The notes under the pieces: generated by a model
Database searches by the model: none
What the model was told of the DNA's origin: nothing
Seen by the model: only the letters and a program-made list of their open reading frames with translations
Part shown: in pieces, positions 1 through 8,388 of the stretch
Position numbering within the stretch: position 1 is the first letter of the stretch
Layout of the letters: every line of letters starts with the position of its first letter
Source: Polyangiaceae bacterium
Lineage (GTDB): Bacteria; Myxococcota_A; Polyangia; Polyangiales; Polyangiaceae
Direction of reading: 5' to 3'
Assembly (NCBI GenBank): GCA_029261965.1
Contig: JAJDAH010000039.1
Location: 62,001 to 126,000 of the forward strand
DNA: 64,000 nucleotides
Made by a program: the position numbers and the translations under genes

Positions 1-594
1 ACCGTCCCCCTTCGCGCGCTTCGGCGCTTGGAGGTGGAGGTCTCGCTCGGAGCCGGCGTCGTGCCCGTCGACGACGCTCAGGGCCCGGGCAGCTTCCTAG
101 CGCTCAGCGCCGCCGCGCCCATTTCCGGTCAAGTGGCGTTTGGCGTGGGAGAATCCGATTGCGTCGACGTCAGCGGTGGTCGCACCGACGTCATCTCCGG
201 AGTCGTCATCGGAGAAGGTCCGTACTTTCTGTTCTCGGCGCTGGACGACTTCCGCATCGGCGGCCTTCCCGCCCCGGGCGCGATCGTCACCCTCGACCTC
301 GACGATGCGGGCGCGGGCTCCGTCCCGAGCGCCAACCGTTTCTCGGTACCCGTGGGAGCCTACGAGCACCGGTTGAATGTCGAATACAACCGCGCGATGG
401 CGCTGGGAGATGCCGGCGCTCCCCCGTCGTTTTCGTGCGGCCCGAACGACGGAGGTAGCTTCGACGGCTCCCCGCCGGACGGAGGCGCTGACGCCGACGG
501 CGACTCGTCGTCTGCGGACGCTTCTGCCGACGGCTCCATCGACGCGAGCCCCGACGGTCCTGGGGACGGCTCGATCGACGTCGGACTCGATTGA
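1..594 (+). CDS. Hypothetical protein with acidic Asp/Ser/Gly-rich tail (5' truncated)
   Basis: The reading frame is open from the first base of the window, so the true start lies upstream; 197 codons are visible before TGA. The N-terminal two thirds reads as a beta-rich domain (segments such as VAFGVGESDCVDVSGG and GAIVTLDLDDAGAGSVP). The last 50 or so residues are low complexity, rich in Asp, Gly, Ser and Ala (for example DASADGSIDASPDG). Such tails are common in secreted or surface lipoproteins of this kind of genome, but the export signal would be outside the window. I do not recognise a family. The gene ends 10 bases before the likely GTG start of lipB, so the two may be co-transcribed. 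Confidence 0.6.
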   Translation, partial: TVPLRALRRLEVEVSLGAGVVPVDDAQGPGSFLALSAAAPISGQVAFGVGESDCVDVSGGRTDVISGVVIGEGPYFLFSALDDFRIGGLPAPGAIVTLDLDDAGAGSVPSANRFSVPVGAYEHRLNVEYNRAMALGDAGAPPSFSCGPNDGGSFDGSPPDGGADADGDSSSADASADGSIDASPDGPGDGSIDVGLD

Positions 595-604
595 GGCAAA
601 GCGC

Positions 605-1324
605 GTGGCGCGAAGACGGCAGTTGCACGGCGTCTGGCTCGGGCGCCGCGCCTACGAACCCGTTCACCAGATGCAGCAAGAACTCGTCGAACGCCGTCGG
701 CGTGGCGAGGCGAACGACACGGTGCTTTTCGTCGAGCACGAACCAGTCGTGACGCTCGGCCGCGGCGCCCACGCCGAAAACCTCCTCGTCCCCAAGGCGG
801 CGCTGAGAGAGCGCGGGATCGACGTCGTGGACACCGGCCGAGGCGGCGACGTGACGCTCCACGCGCCGGGACAGCTCGTGGCATATCCGATTTTGGATCT
901 GGCCCCGGATCGCTGCGACGTGCGCCGCTACGTCGGCGATCTGACCGAAACGATGCGCCGCCTGGTTCGCGAATGGGACATCGACGCGGGCCCCATCGAC
1001 GGGCTCATCGGCCTGTGGACGGACCGGCGCCGACCGGCGGTCTGGTCCGGCCGAGACGACGCCACCGAAGTCGCGAAGATTGGCGCCATTGGGGTTCGGA
1101 TCTCGAGGTGGATCACGATGCACGGCTTCGCCCTCAATTTGACGACGGACCTCGACCAGTTCGGGCTCATCGTCCCCTGCGGGATCCGCCAGTTCGGCGT
1201 CACGTCGGTGTCGGCGCTGACTGGCCAGTCTCCCGGAGTGGAGGCCACGGCGGAGCGCGCGCTCAGCGTGCTCGCCGACGTTCTCGACGCCGAGGCCGTC
1301 GGCTTCGAACGCCAAAGCACCTGA
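605..1324 (+). CDS. lipB: Lipoyl(octanoyl) transferase LipB
   Basis: LipB moves an octanoyl group from acyl carrier protein to the lipoyl domains of 2-oxoacid dehydrogenases and the glycine cleavage H protein, the first step of lipoate synthesis in the cytoplasm. The family signatures are clear: RGGDVTLHAPGQ (residues 79-90), the lysine in EVAKIGAIGVRISR (K158), and the catalytic cysteine in IVPCGI (C192). I chose GTG 605, giving 239 aa, the usual family length; the frame stays open much further upstream but that stretch lies inside the previous gene, and TTG 623 is an alternative start. No lipA is adjacent. The gene converges on the TPR gene with only four bases between stop codons. Confidence 0.95.
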   Translation: MARRRQLHGVWLGRRAYEPVHQMQQELVERRRRGEANDTVLFVEHEPVVTLGRGAHAENLLVPKAALRERGIDVVDTGRGGDVTLHAPGQLVAYPILDLAPDRCDVRRYVGDLTETMRRLVREWDIDAGPIDGLIGLWTDRRRPAVWSGRDDATEVAKIGAIGVRISRWITMHGFALNLTTDLDQFGLIVPCGIRQFGVTSVSALTGQSPGVEATAERALSVLADVLDAEAVGFERQST

Positions 1325-1328
1325 CGGA

Positions 1329-2060
1329 CTACGCCTGAGGCGGTATCGACGCCTTGTCCTTCTGGGCCTTGGCGATTCGGGTGTACATCTGCGCGCTCTT
1401 GTTCTCGGGGTCGAGCTCGAGCACTTCCTGCCATTCGCCGATGGCTCGGTCGATGGCCCCGGACGTCAAGAGCAGCACCCCCAGCATCACGCGAGCATGG
1501 ACGTATTTCGGGTTGGCGTTTTTCGCTTCCTCGAATTGCTCGAGGGCACGACCGACGTCGCCCGCGTCACGGTAGAGAACGCCGAGCCTCGTCCGGAGGT
1601 CGGCAAACGCGGGGCAGAGCGCTACGGCTTTTTCGAGCTCTCCAATCGCCTCCGGCGTCATGCCGATGTCCTGATACGCTTGGCTCGTCTCGGCGTGCAT
1701 GTTCGCGATTTTTCCCTTCGCGAACGGGTCCATCTGACTCGTGCCCGCTCCGCCTCGGCTTCGGATCTCGGAGTAAATTCGGCGGGCCGCATCGTATTTC
1801 CCGAGGTCGTTGTAGGTGACCATCAAGTTGAGCTGAGCTTCGGTGTAGTTCGGGTTCAAACCCACCGCGCGCTCGAAGTACGCCTCGGCGGTGGTGAAAT
1901 CCCCCTTGCCGTGGGCAATGACACCGAGCATGTCGTACACGTCGGCGAATCGCTCGGTCTTCTCGAGAACCTGCTTGAGCAGGTACTCGGCCTTTTCGAG
2001 CTCCCGCTTCTCGAAATGCTCGCGTCCCAAGAGCAGCAGCTGCTTGGTGTGGTCGTCCAT
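1329..2060 (-). CDS. TPR-repeat protein
   Basis: A 243-aa protein made almost entirely of tetratricopeptide repeats, with about five to six 34-residue units. Consensus positions are visible in ADVYDMLGVIAHGKGDFTTA, AEAYFERAVGLNPNYTEA and ARVMLGVLLLTSGAIDRA. It has no signal peptide or membrane segment, so it should be a cytoplasmic protein-protein interaction scaffold. It ends in TAG, and is transcribed divergently from the M23 peptidase gene, with about 140 bases to that gene's probable GTG start. TPR proteins of this type are frequent in myxobacterial motility and envelope complexes, but nothing here names a partner. Confidence 0.85.
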   Translation of the reverse strand: MDDHTKQLLLLGREHFEKRELEKAEYLLKQVLEKTERFADVYDMLGVIAHGKGDFTTAEAYFERAVGLNPNYTEAQLNLMVTYNDLGKYDAARRIYSEIRSRGGAGTSQMDPFAKGKIANMHAETSQAYQDIGMTPEAIGELEKAVALCPAFADLRTRLGVLYRDAGDVGRALEQFEEAKNANPKYVHARVMLGVLLLTSGAIDRAIGEWQEVLELDPENKSAQMYTRIAKAQKDKASIPPQA

Positions 2061-2202
2061 GACTGAACAGTCTCATCGAAACCGAGCGCGTGGCCAAGCC
2101 CGCCGCGGCCCCTCGCCATACTGAACGGGCTTGCATAACCACCCGCTGGGGCCCCGGGTTGGCGCCCTTGCCGGGATAACTCCCTGCTGCTACTCCGAGC
2201 CC

Positions 2203-4140
2203 GTGGCGTCTTCACCCGGCGCAGGTCCTCGCCACATCGGCCGGGTCGTCGACCCGCTCGTGCGCGAAGACGGCGAGAGCGAGCCCGAGCTTCAGCTCGA
2301 GGCGCCAGTTCGCGCGGAACCGGAAGGCACTAGCGAGCAGAGCGAACCGCTCGACGTTACAAAGGAATCGGGGCCTGCTCCCCGCGGGCAAGCGATGCGG
2401 GACCATCTGCTATCCCGGGCCGCCGAGGCTCGCCGCGGCACGGCCCCTTCGCCCCAGCCCGTGGCGGATCCACTGCAAGACGAGCTCGACTCGATCGCTC
2501 CGTCGGGTCGGCCGCCGTCGGCGCCGATGCGAAACCGCAATCGACCGACGCTTTCACCGACGTTGGTTGCGGTTTTCGGCACGCTTTTGGGACTGGCCAC
2601 CGTGGCTTCGCTCATCGCGGTGCTGATTCAGCTGGATCCACGCCACAACCCGCCGCCCCCGGAGACCAGCGAACCCGAAGCGAGCGAGCCCACGGCACCG
2701 AAGTTCGAACCACCACCCGCGGTCGAACGCCGGCGCAAGAAGGTGCCCGGACCGTGGCGTGTCGCCGATGCGAAGGGCGATCCCGGGGCGCGCGTCGTCG
2801 AGGGCAGGATTGGCCGCGAGCCGTTTCTCAAAGTCGTGCAAGCCAAAGGGATCAAGAAGGCCGAGGCGTACCGCGTCCTCACGGCCTTCAAGGGAGTCAA
2901 AGACCTCGACAAGTGCGCCCCCAAAGATCGCTTCGTCGCTCGGATCGACCGGGCCTCGTCGCGAGTCACGGCATTCGAATACATCGTCAGCAAGGAGAAC
3001 GTCCTTCAGGCCAAAGAGGGCGCCGACGGGCTCCTCAAGGCGAAGAAACTCGACCTCGCCGTCAAACAAGAGCGCTTCGCCGGAGCCTTCATGGTCGAGG
3101 ACGGCGACTTCGAAGCCTCGGCGAAACGCGGCGGGTTCGAAAAGGGCATTCGGCGGGCGCTCACCAAAGCCCTCGACGGCTTCACCAGCGTGTCGATGAT
3201 GAAGCGCGGCGACCGGCTACGGGTCGTCGCCCAAGAGGTGACGGTGCTCGGCGAGTTCGCACGTTACGCCGGGATCGAAGCCGTGGAGTACCTGCCGGTC
3301 GATCCGACCGACGACCCGCTGCGTATCTACTGGTTCCGTGGATCGAGCTCGAAGGGCTACTACAACCAGAAGGGGCAATCGCTCAACGAGGGCGGTTGGC
3401 GCAAGCCGATCAAAGGCGCGCCGATCACCTCCCGATACAACCCGAAGCGCATGCATCCCGTGCTCAAGAAAGTCATGCCGCACAACGGCACCGACTTCGG
3501 AGCGCCATCCGGTACGCCAATCCACGCGTCCTCGTTCGGGACCATCAAGTTCATGGGTTACAGCGGCGCGAGCGGAAACCTCGTGCTCATCGACCACGCC
3601 GGTGACATCCAAACGGGTTACGCCCATTGCTCGCGCTTCGAGTCGGGACTCAAAGTCGGAGATCGCGTGAAGCGCTACCAGACGATCGCCTACGTCGGCT
3701 CGACGGGTCGCTCGACCGGACCCCACCTCCACTTCTCAGCCAAGAAGAACGGCAAGTTCATCGATGCGGAGTCCTTGAACCTGGACGGCATGAGGGTCTT
3801 GCCGCGGTCCGAGCGTGCCCGTTTCGACGAGCACCGCGAGAAGTACGACGCCACCCTCGATGCCATCGCCCTGCCGAAACCGCTTCCGGTCGACACCACC
3901 CCCGCGCCCGCCGAGGATGACCCCGACGACGCGGAGGATGAATCCGAAGACGAGGAGCCCGCGGTCGCCGCGGTCAACGCACCGCCAGCAGCCGAACCCC
4001 CGACCAACCCGGGTGCCGCCGAACAGCCGAGCGCCCCGGCCGAGCCGGCGAAACCGGGAACGGCAAGCGCCGTATTCCTGACCGACGAGGAACTCCTGAA
4101 GATGCAACCGCTCGATGATGATGGAGAAGTGGAGGAATAA
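2203..4140 (+). CDS. Membrane-anchored M23 family metallopeptidase
   Basis: This is probably a zinc endopeptidase of the LytM/M23 family that cuts peptidoglycan cross-links in the periplasm. From GTG 2203 the protein is 645 aa: an N-terminal cytoplasmic low-complexity region, one membrane helix near residues 121-144 (LVAVFGTLLGLATVASLIAVL), a periplasmic middle region, the M23 domain, and an acidic Asp/Glu/Pro/Ala tail. The zinc ligands are HNGTD (H427, D431) and the HLHF motif (H510). Both M23 signature motifs are intact, so it should be active rather than a degenerate EnvC/NlpD-like regulator. A TTG at 2131 would add 24 residues, including two cysteines, with no better ribosome site, so I prefer GTG 2203. 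The stop codon TAA overlaps the ribosome-binding region of the next gene, implying co-translation. Confidence 0.88.
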   Translation: MASSPGAGPRHIGRVVDPLVREDGESEPELQLEAPVRAEPEGTSEQSEPLDVTKESGPAPRGQAMRDHLLSRAAEARRGTAPSPQPVADPLQDELDSIAPSGRPPSAPMRNRNRPTLSPTLVAVFGTLLGLATVASLIAVLIQLDPRHNPPPPETSEPEASEPTAPKFEPPPAVERRRKKVPGPWRVADAKGDPGARVVEGRIGREPFLKVVQAKGIKKAEAYRVLTAFKGVKDLDKCAPKDRFVARIDRASSRVTAFEYIVSKENVLQAKEGADGLLKAKKLDLAVKQERFAGAFMVEDGDFEASAKRGGFEKGIRRALTKALDGFTSVSMMKRGDRLRVVAQEVTVLGEFARYAGIEAVEYLPVDPTDDPLRIYWFRGSSSKGYYNQKGQSLNEGGWRKPIKGAPITSRYNPKRMHPVLKKVMPHNGTDFGAPSGTPIHASSFGTIKFMGYSGASGNLVLIDHAGDIQTGYAHCSRFESGLKVGDRVKRYQTIAYVGSTGRSTGPHLHFSAKKNGKFIDAESLNLDGMRVLPRSERARFDEHREKYDATLDAIALPKPLPVDTTPAPAEDDPDDAEDESEDEEPAVAAVNAPPAAEPPTNPGAAEQPSAPAEPAKPGTASAVFLTDEELLKMQPLDDDGEVEE

Positions 4141-4144
4141 AATG
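4131..4144 (+). promoter_or_regulatory. Strong Shine-Dalgarno site that fixes the downstream start
   Basis: GGAGG at 4131-4135 lies six bases before ATG 4142. This fixes the start of the Cys-rich lipoprotein at 4142 rather than at the in-frame ATG codons at 4115-4121. The site sits inside the last codons of the M23 gene, so the two are probably translated from one messenger. Confidence 0.8.
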
Positions 4145-4822
4145 TTCAGGCGCTTGGTAATTTCTACTTTTACGCTGGCGCTGGCCGGCGCAGCCGTGGG
4201 CTGCTCGGACAGCAAGAGTGACGACGGCGGGGCGGCCGGGACTTCCGGCACGAGCGGGGCACCCGGCAGCGGAGGCACTACTGGCTCCGGTGGCAGCGGC
4301 ACGGGTGGCAGCGCCGGCGTGGCGACGGGGGGAACGTCTGGAACTGGCGGAGCCGGAACGGGTGGCGCTGGAACCGGCGGCACCGGAACCGGCGGCACCG
4401 CGGGCGCACCAGGTACTGGCGGCGGCGCGGGTTCGAGTGGCACGGCAGGTGCCGCCGGCAGCGCGGGTTCGAGCGGCGCAGCTGGCGCCGGCGGATCCGG
4501 AGCCTGCAGCGGCACCGCCACAGCCTGCGATCAACTGAGCATCGGCGAATGTGCCACCGCCCAGGGCTGCAGCCGCTGCTCGGGCACCCCGTCGGATTGC
4601 GTGACTTCGGTGGGTTCGACCGTCGAATGCCAGATGCGCCCCGGATGCATCTATGCGCCGGGTAGCTGCACGGGCGTACCCCAAGCCTGCGACGTCGTCA
4701 TGGCCGAAGGCATCTGCACGAGCCACGGCTGCACGTGGAACACCCCGTGCGGCGGAACGGCAGCGCCATGCTCGTCGCTCGACACCGCCAGCTGCGCGTC
4801 TCAGCCGGGTTGCTCGCTCTGA
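4142..4822 (+). CDS. Gly/Ser/Thr-rich lipoprotein with Cys-rich C-terminal repeats
   Basis: A 226-aa predicted outer-surface lipoprotein. It has a signal peptide and lipobox (LAGAAVGC), then roughly 100 residues of Gly/Ser/Thr/Ala low complexity (TGTGGTAGAPGTGGG type). The C-terminal domain of about 105 residues has a repeated cysteine pattern: blocks such as CDQLSIGECATAQGCSRC, CQMRPGCIYAPGSC and CSSLDTASCASQPGC, suggesting three to four small disulfide-bonded modules. The start is set by the GGAGG site at 4131. It follows the M23 peptidase in the same transcription unit and is closed by two strong hairpins. The function is unknown; a surface spacer presenting a disulfide-knot domain is an inference. 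Confidence 0.85.
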   Translation: MFRRLVISTFTLALAGAAVGCSDSKSDDGGAAGTSGTSGAPGSGGTTGSGGSGTGGSAGVATGGTSGTGGAGTGGAGTGGTGTGGTAGAPGTGGGAGSSGTAGAAGSAGSSGAAGAGGSGACSGTATACDQLSIGECATAQGCSRCSGTPSDCVTSVGSTVECQMRPGCIYAPGSCTGVPQACDVVMAEGICTSHGCTWNTPCGGTAAPCSSLDTASCASQPGCSL

Positions 4823-4867
4823 AGCGCGAAACCCGCGGCCGAACAAAGCGAGCGAAATAAAAATGAA

Positions 4868-4891
4868 GGCGCGGGGCCGTAGCCCCGCGCC
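4868..4891 (+). terminator. Perfect 10-bp hairpin, probable terminator
   Basis: The arms GGCGCGGGGC (4868-4877) and GCCCCGCGCC (4882-4891) pair perfectly over a four-base loop. There is no long T run after it. It lies between two convergent genes and is followed at once by a second hairpin, so the pair may stop transcription from both directions. Confidence 0.7.
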
Positions 4892-4909
4892 CTCACGGCT
4901 CGCGGAGAG

Positions 4910-4937
4910 AGGGCGCTGGCCTGTCAACCAGCGCCCT
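4910..4937 (-). terminator. Second perfect 10-bp hairpin, probable bidirectional terminator
   Basis: AGGGCGCTGG (4910-4919) pairs with CCAGCGCCCT (4928-4937) over an eight-base loop. It lies 15 bases before the stop codon end of the minus-strand copper monooxygenase-like gene and directly after the previous hairpin. On the plus strand it is followed by a T-rich stretch (tctttct). Confidence 0.65.
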
Positions 4938-4951
4938 AAGTCTTTCTGACG

Positions 4952-6100
4952 TCAGAACCCGAGGGCGCAGGAGATCGAACGACCGTCTCCACCTTCGGTG
5001 TAGTAAGTGCCGGCGAAGATGCACATCTCGTTGAACTGCGCCGAGTCACCGAAAGTGAGCGTTTGGGCGCTGTGGTTGTTGTACTGGCAGCTGTAGTCGA
5101 TGCGAGTTCCAGCGCCGAGGAAGAGCGGCGGGTCGAACGCGCGCGGCGTCGGCTCGTTCCATTCCGTGCCCTGGTAGAGCTCGACTCCCGTGTTCGTGTT
5201 CGCGATGAAGTGCGTACCGTACTGGTGCATGTGACTCACGCCACCCAACAGGAACACGTCCATCGGGACGCCGCAGGATCCGCCCGCGGATCCGGGTGAC
5301 CGCGGCGGCACGTTGATGAACGGCTGGTTCGCGAAGACCGAGCCGGCAACGCCGGTGATCGAGCCCGGCGGCACGTAGTCGAACGTCACGTTGATTTCCA
5401 TCGTCTGCGTCGTCGGTGTGGTGTTCAGGTAGTGCACCAACACGCGGAGCCCCTGAGAGCCGACGATGCGACGGCCCACGCCGTCGGGGTAGTCGTTGAT
5501 CTGCTGCGGGCGGGCTGCCGAGTGAATGGTCTGGCCGAACTCGAGACCACTGCAGTCCTCGACTCCACCGTTGAAGCTGTTGTCCTGATAGAAGACGAAC
5601 ATGTGGTGAGAGCCAGTGGTCATGAACGACTCGCTGCGGAGAATCTCGACGTCGGTGAACCCGAAGGGGTTCTCGAAGTTCTGGCACTTGAAAATCTCTC
5701 CCCCGGGCGCCACCTGCGTCGGGGTGAAGCTAATGGTCGCCGTCTGGAACGCCGGCTCGACCGGAGGCGGCGGCATGCCGGGAGGGGGCGGGTTGCCCGG
5801 AGGGGGCGGCGTGCCAGGAGGAGGTGGGGTTCCAGGAGGAGGCGGCGTTCCCGTGGGCGGGGTTGCCGGAGGCGTCGACGAGCTACACGCCGGCACGCAG
5901 GCGCTGAAGTCGCCCGTGCCGCACATGCACCTCTCGATGCACGTGCCGCATCCTCCGCAGTCCGGCGCGGTGGAGCAGCCGACCGGTCCGGCAGTGCCCG
6001 GCGACGCCGTCCCCTCGGAAGTCTCTGGCTGGGAGCCACCGCAGGCCGTCAATGCGAGTCCCAAGATCGCAGGAATGAGGAATCGGAATTGCACTGTCAT
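4952..6100 (-). CDS. Secreted copper type II monooxygenase-like lipoprotein (PHM/DBM fold)
   Basis: A 382-aa protein that resembles the catalytic core of peptidylglycine alpha-hydroxylating monooxygenase and dopamine beta-monooxygenase. Layout: signal peptide and lipobox (LALTAC, C20); a small Cys-rich module (residues 42-72); a Pro/Gly linker (75-113) of repeated PPPPG units; and the copper core (about 118-382). All six copper ligands of the family can be placed: HH at 165-166 (SHHMFVFY) and H223 (LVHY) for the first site, and H290/H292 (SHMHQYG) plus M359 (NEMC) for the second. Spacings are close to those known for PHM (about 57, 67 and 67 residues). It should therefore bind two coppers and hydroxylate an aliphatic C-H, substrate unknown, outside the inner membrane. 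No maturation genes are adjacent. Confidence 0.85.
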   Translation of the reverse strand: MTVQFRFLIPAILGLALTACGGSQPETSEGTASPGTAGPVGCSTAPDCGGCGTCIERCMCGTGDFSACVPACSSSTPPATPPTGTPPPPGTPPPPGTPPPPGNPPPPGMPPPPVEPAFQTATISFTPTQVAPGGEIFKCQNFENPFGFTDVEILRSESFMTTGSHHMFVFYQDNSFNGGVEDCSGLEFGQTIHSAARPQQINDYPDGVGRRIVGSQGLRVLVHYLNTTPTTQTMEINVTFDYVPPGSITGVAGSVFANQPFINVPPRSPGSAGGSCGVPMDVFLLGGVSHMHQYGTHFIANTNTGVELYQGTEWNEPTPRAFDPPLFLGAGTRIDYSCQYNNHSAQTLTFGDSAQFNEMCIFAGTYYTEGGDGRSISCALGF

Positions 6101-6369
6101 GGGGGAGCCTCCGGGTTACGGCCGCGCTGTCTGATCTATGTTTCGTACGAGGAAACCGCTGCGTCAAAGCTGGTCCATCGAAATGTCGGTGTTTTCTAGC
6201 TCAGCCGAAATGTTCCGGACCGACTTCAGCCTCACGCCGGTGGAGGCGGATTTTTCCGCGAGAAAGGTGGCCGCCGCGTCAGGAAAGTCGGCCTCGTTTC
6301 GGCGACACGAGTGTGTCACGCCGGCGCCCGGCGCCCGGCGCCCACCCGTTCTCCGCTACGCTCGAATCG

Positions 6370-7080
6370 ATGACGCCCTCACCCGCATCCGGCCCGCGAA
6401 CGCTCGCCATCGATATCGGGGGCACGGGCATCAAAATGCTGGTCCTCGACCCATCGGGCGAAGCCATCAGTGAACGCACGCGTGAGCTCACACCGAAACC
6501 AGCGGATCCCGACGGCGTCATCGGCGTCATCGAGTCGATGCTGAAGACGCAACCCGCCTTCGACCGGATCTCCGTCGGGTTTCCGGGAGTCGTCGTCGGA
6601 GGCATCGTCGAGACCGCGCCGAACCTTTCCGACGAAGCCTGGGCGAAAATCGAACTCCAAGCCCAGCTCGAAAAGCTCACCGGCATGCCGGCTCGCGTGC
6701 TCAACGATGCCGACATCGCCGGTTACGGCGCGATCGCCGGCAACGGTCTCGAAATGGTGCTCACGTTGGGCACAGGCATGGGCTCCGCCCTCTTCATCGA
6801 CGGTCGACTCGTTCCCAACCTCGAGCTCGGACATCACCCGTTCCGAAAGAAGGCGACCTACGAGGATCGCGTCAGCAACGTTGCTCGCAAGAAACTCGGC
6901 AACAAACGTTGGTCGCGCCGTGTGCAGCAAGTCGTCGACCAGCTTCGACCGATCTTCAACTTCGACCTGCTCTACCTCGGCGGCGGTAATTCGCGTCGCC
7001 TCCAGCTCGAGCCGAACCCCACGGTGAAGATCGTCCCCAACTCCGTGGGGCTGCTCGGCGGCATCAAGCTCTGGCAGTGA
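6370..7080 (+). CDS. ppgK: ROK-family polyphosphate glucokinase-like kinase
   Basis: A 236-aa kinase of the ROK/hexokinase superfamily, most like polyphosphate/ATP glucokinases that make glucose 6-phosphate. It shows the phosphate-binding motif AIDIGGTGIKMLVLD, the substrate region SVGFPGVV, the catalytic-Asp segment LNDADIAGYG, the second phosphate motif LTLGTGMGSALF, and LELGHH in place of the usual ExGH motif. The zinc-binding CxCGxxGC motif of ROK repressors and many sugar kinases is absent, as in PPGK. ATG 6370 is chosen because the upstream extension is GC-rich and has no domain. It converges on egtB with six bases between them, where there is a short GCGCGC/GCGCGC hairpin (7081-7095). 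Polyphosphate use is inferred from family resemblance only. Confidence 0.8.
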   Translation: MTPSPASGPRTLAIDIGGTGIKMLVLDPSGEAISERTRELTPKPADPDGVIGVIESMLKTQPAFDRISVGFPGVVVGGIVETAPNLSDEAWAKIELQAQLEKLTGMPARVLNDADIAGYGAIAGNGLEMVLTLGTGMGSALFIDGRLVPNLELGHHPFRKKATYEDRVSNVARKKLGNKRWSRRVQQVVDQLRPIFNFDLLYLGGGNSRRLQLEPNPTVKIVPNSVGLLGGIKLWQ

Positions 7081-7086
7081 GCGCGC

Positions 7087-8361
7087 TCAGCGCGCGTCGC
7101 GGGCGAGACGGATCCCGGAAAATTGCCACCGCGCCGCGGGGTAGAAGAAGTTGCGGTAAGTCCGCCGCGCGTGAGTGCGGCTCGTCGCGCACGACGCACC
7201 GCGGAGCACGTACTGGCCGCACATGAACTTGCCGTTGTACTCGCCGAGAGCTCCGTCGAGTGGTTTGTAGCCCGGATAGGCACCGTAGGAGCTGCTCGTC
7301 CATTGCCAGACCTCCCCGAAGGCTTGCCGGATGCCCGTTGTGCCGGCGTCCGGACCGGGGTGTAGACGGTCGCCTTCGAGAAATCCGCCGTCCGACGATC
7401 CCGCCTGGCACGCACTCTCCCACTCGGCTTCTGTCGGAAGCCGTGCTCCGGCCCAACGGGCGAACGCGTCCGCCTCGAAGTAGCTCACGTGGCACACGGG
7501 GTCGTGCGGCTCGAGCTCGCGAACTCCGCGAAGCGTGAACTCTCGCCTCGAACCGTCCTCCAAGAGCCAATAAGAAGGACTCCGCCAGCCCTCGCGTCGA
7601 ACGGTTGCCCAGCCCTCGTCGAGCCACAGCTCGGGACGCTCGTAGCCCCCATCTTCGACGAACGCGAGGTATTCACCGTTGGTGATCAATCGGTCCGCCA
7701 GCTCGAAGGCTTGGAGGAACACGCGATGTGACGGAACTTCGTTGTCGAAGAAAAATCCATCGCCGGGGTGACCGATCCGGCGGATGCCCTCGCTGACACC
7801 AACCCAAACGATCTCGCCCGGCGCGCCGCTCGGCAGAGGCAACGGGCCGCGATACGTCGGATGCATCGAGCTCTGCGCGAACAAATGCTTCAGGTCGGTG
7901 AGCAGTAGCTCTTGATGCTGCTGCTCGTGGTGACAGCCGATCTCCGCGATTCGCACGATTTCCGCGCGGTGCGCCGACGGGGGAGACCGCAACAGCTCGA
8001 TCACGCGCGCGTCGACGTGCCGCCGGTACGACACGACCTCGTCGAGGGTCGGACGAGTGAGCATTCCGCGCCGCGGACGCGGGTGCATCTCGCCGACGGC
8101 GTTGTAGTACGAGTTGAACAGATACTTGAACCGCTCGTGAAACGGCGCGTAGTCGGCGTCGAACTGCTCGAGCAAGAAGGTCTCGAAGAACCACGTCGTG
8201 TGCGCCATGTGCCACTTGGTCGGACTCGCGTCGTTCATCGATTGAACGACGGTGTCCTCGGGGGCGAGCGGCTCGACCAGGCGCATCGTCTGATCGCGGA
8301 CGACTTCGTACTGCTCGAGGCAATGCTCCGGCTCGACGACGAGCGCGCTGGACGAGTTCAT
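7087..8361 (-). CDS. egtB: Hercynine oxygenase EgtB (ergothioneine biosynthesis)
   Basis: EgtB is a non-haem iron enzyme that joins trimethylhistidine (hercynine) to a thiol donor, forming the C-S bond of ergothioneine. This 424-aa protein has the DinB-like N-terminal bundle and the C-terminal formylglycine-generating-enzyme-like fold. The iron-binding histidines are visible: KWHMAH (H51) and HHEQQHQE (H145, H149). C-terminal landmarks include CHVSYFEADAFARWAG, LPTEAEWE and WQWTSSSY. AAGGAG sits nine bases before ATG 8361. egtD and the other pathway genes are not in the window, so hercynine must come from elsewhere. It follows a minus-strand series of sensory genes (GAF protein, histidine kinase, coiled-coil protein), which may mean co-transcription. 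Confidence 0.93.
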   Translation of the reverse strand: MNSSSALVVEPEHCLEQYEVVRDQTMRLVEPLAPEDTVVQSMNDASPTKWHMAHTTWFFETFLLEQFDADYAPFHERFKYLFNSYYNAVGEMHPRPRRGMLTRPTLDEVVSYRRHVDARVIELLRSPPSAHRAEIVRIAEIGCHHEQQHQELLLTDLKHLFAQSSMHPTYRGPLPLPSGAPGEIVWVGVSEGIRRIGHPGDGFFFDNEVPSHRVFLQAFELADRLITNGEYLAFVEDGGYERPELWLDEGWATVRREGWRSPSYWLLEDGSRREFTLRGVRELEPHDPVCHVSYFEADAFARWAGARLPTEAEWESACQAGSSDGGFLEGDRLHPGPDAGTTGIRQAFGEVWQWTSSSYGAYPGYKPLDGALGEYNGKFMCGQYVLRGASCATSRTHARRTYRNFFYPAARWQFSGIRLARDAR

Positions 8362-8388
8362 GGGCCAGACTCCTTACCGGTCGAGCGC

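Noticed and set aside
377-604. N-terminal extension of LipB from the upstream in-frame ATG
   Set aside because: It lies within the upstream gene, is low complexity, and would make LipB about 75 residues longer than the family.
5432-6199. Plus-strand ORF opposite the copper monooxygenase-like gene
   Set aside because: It is Arg-rich shadow sequence with no motif, whereas the minus strand has a lipobox and all copper ligands.
6176-6230. A further copy of the 98-bp element (AAATGTCGG and AAATGTTCCGG strings)
   Set aside because: The outer stems, spacing and 98-bp length are absent; only a few bases match.
7087-8361. Formylglycine-generating enzyme or other sulfatase modifier
   Set aside because: The C-terminal fold is shared, but the N-terminal iron-binding HHEQQHQE and KWHMAH segments mark EgtB.
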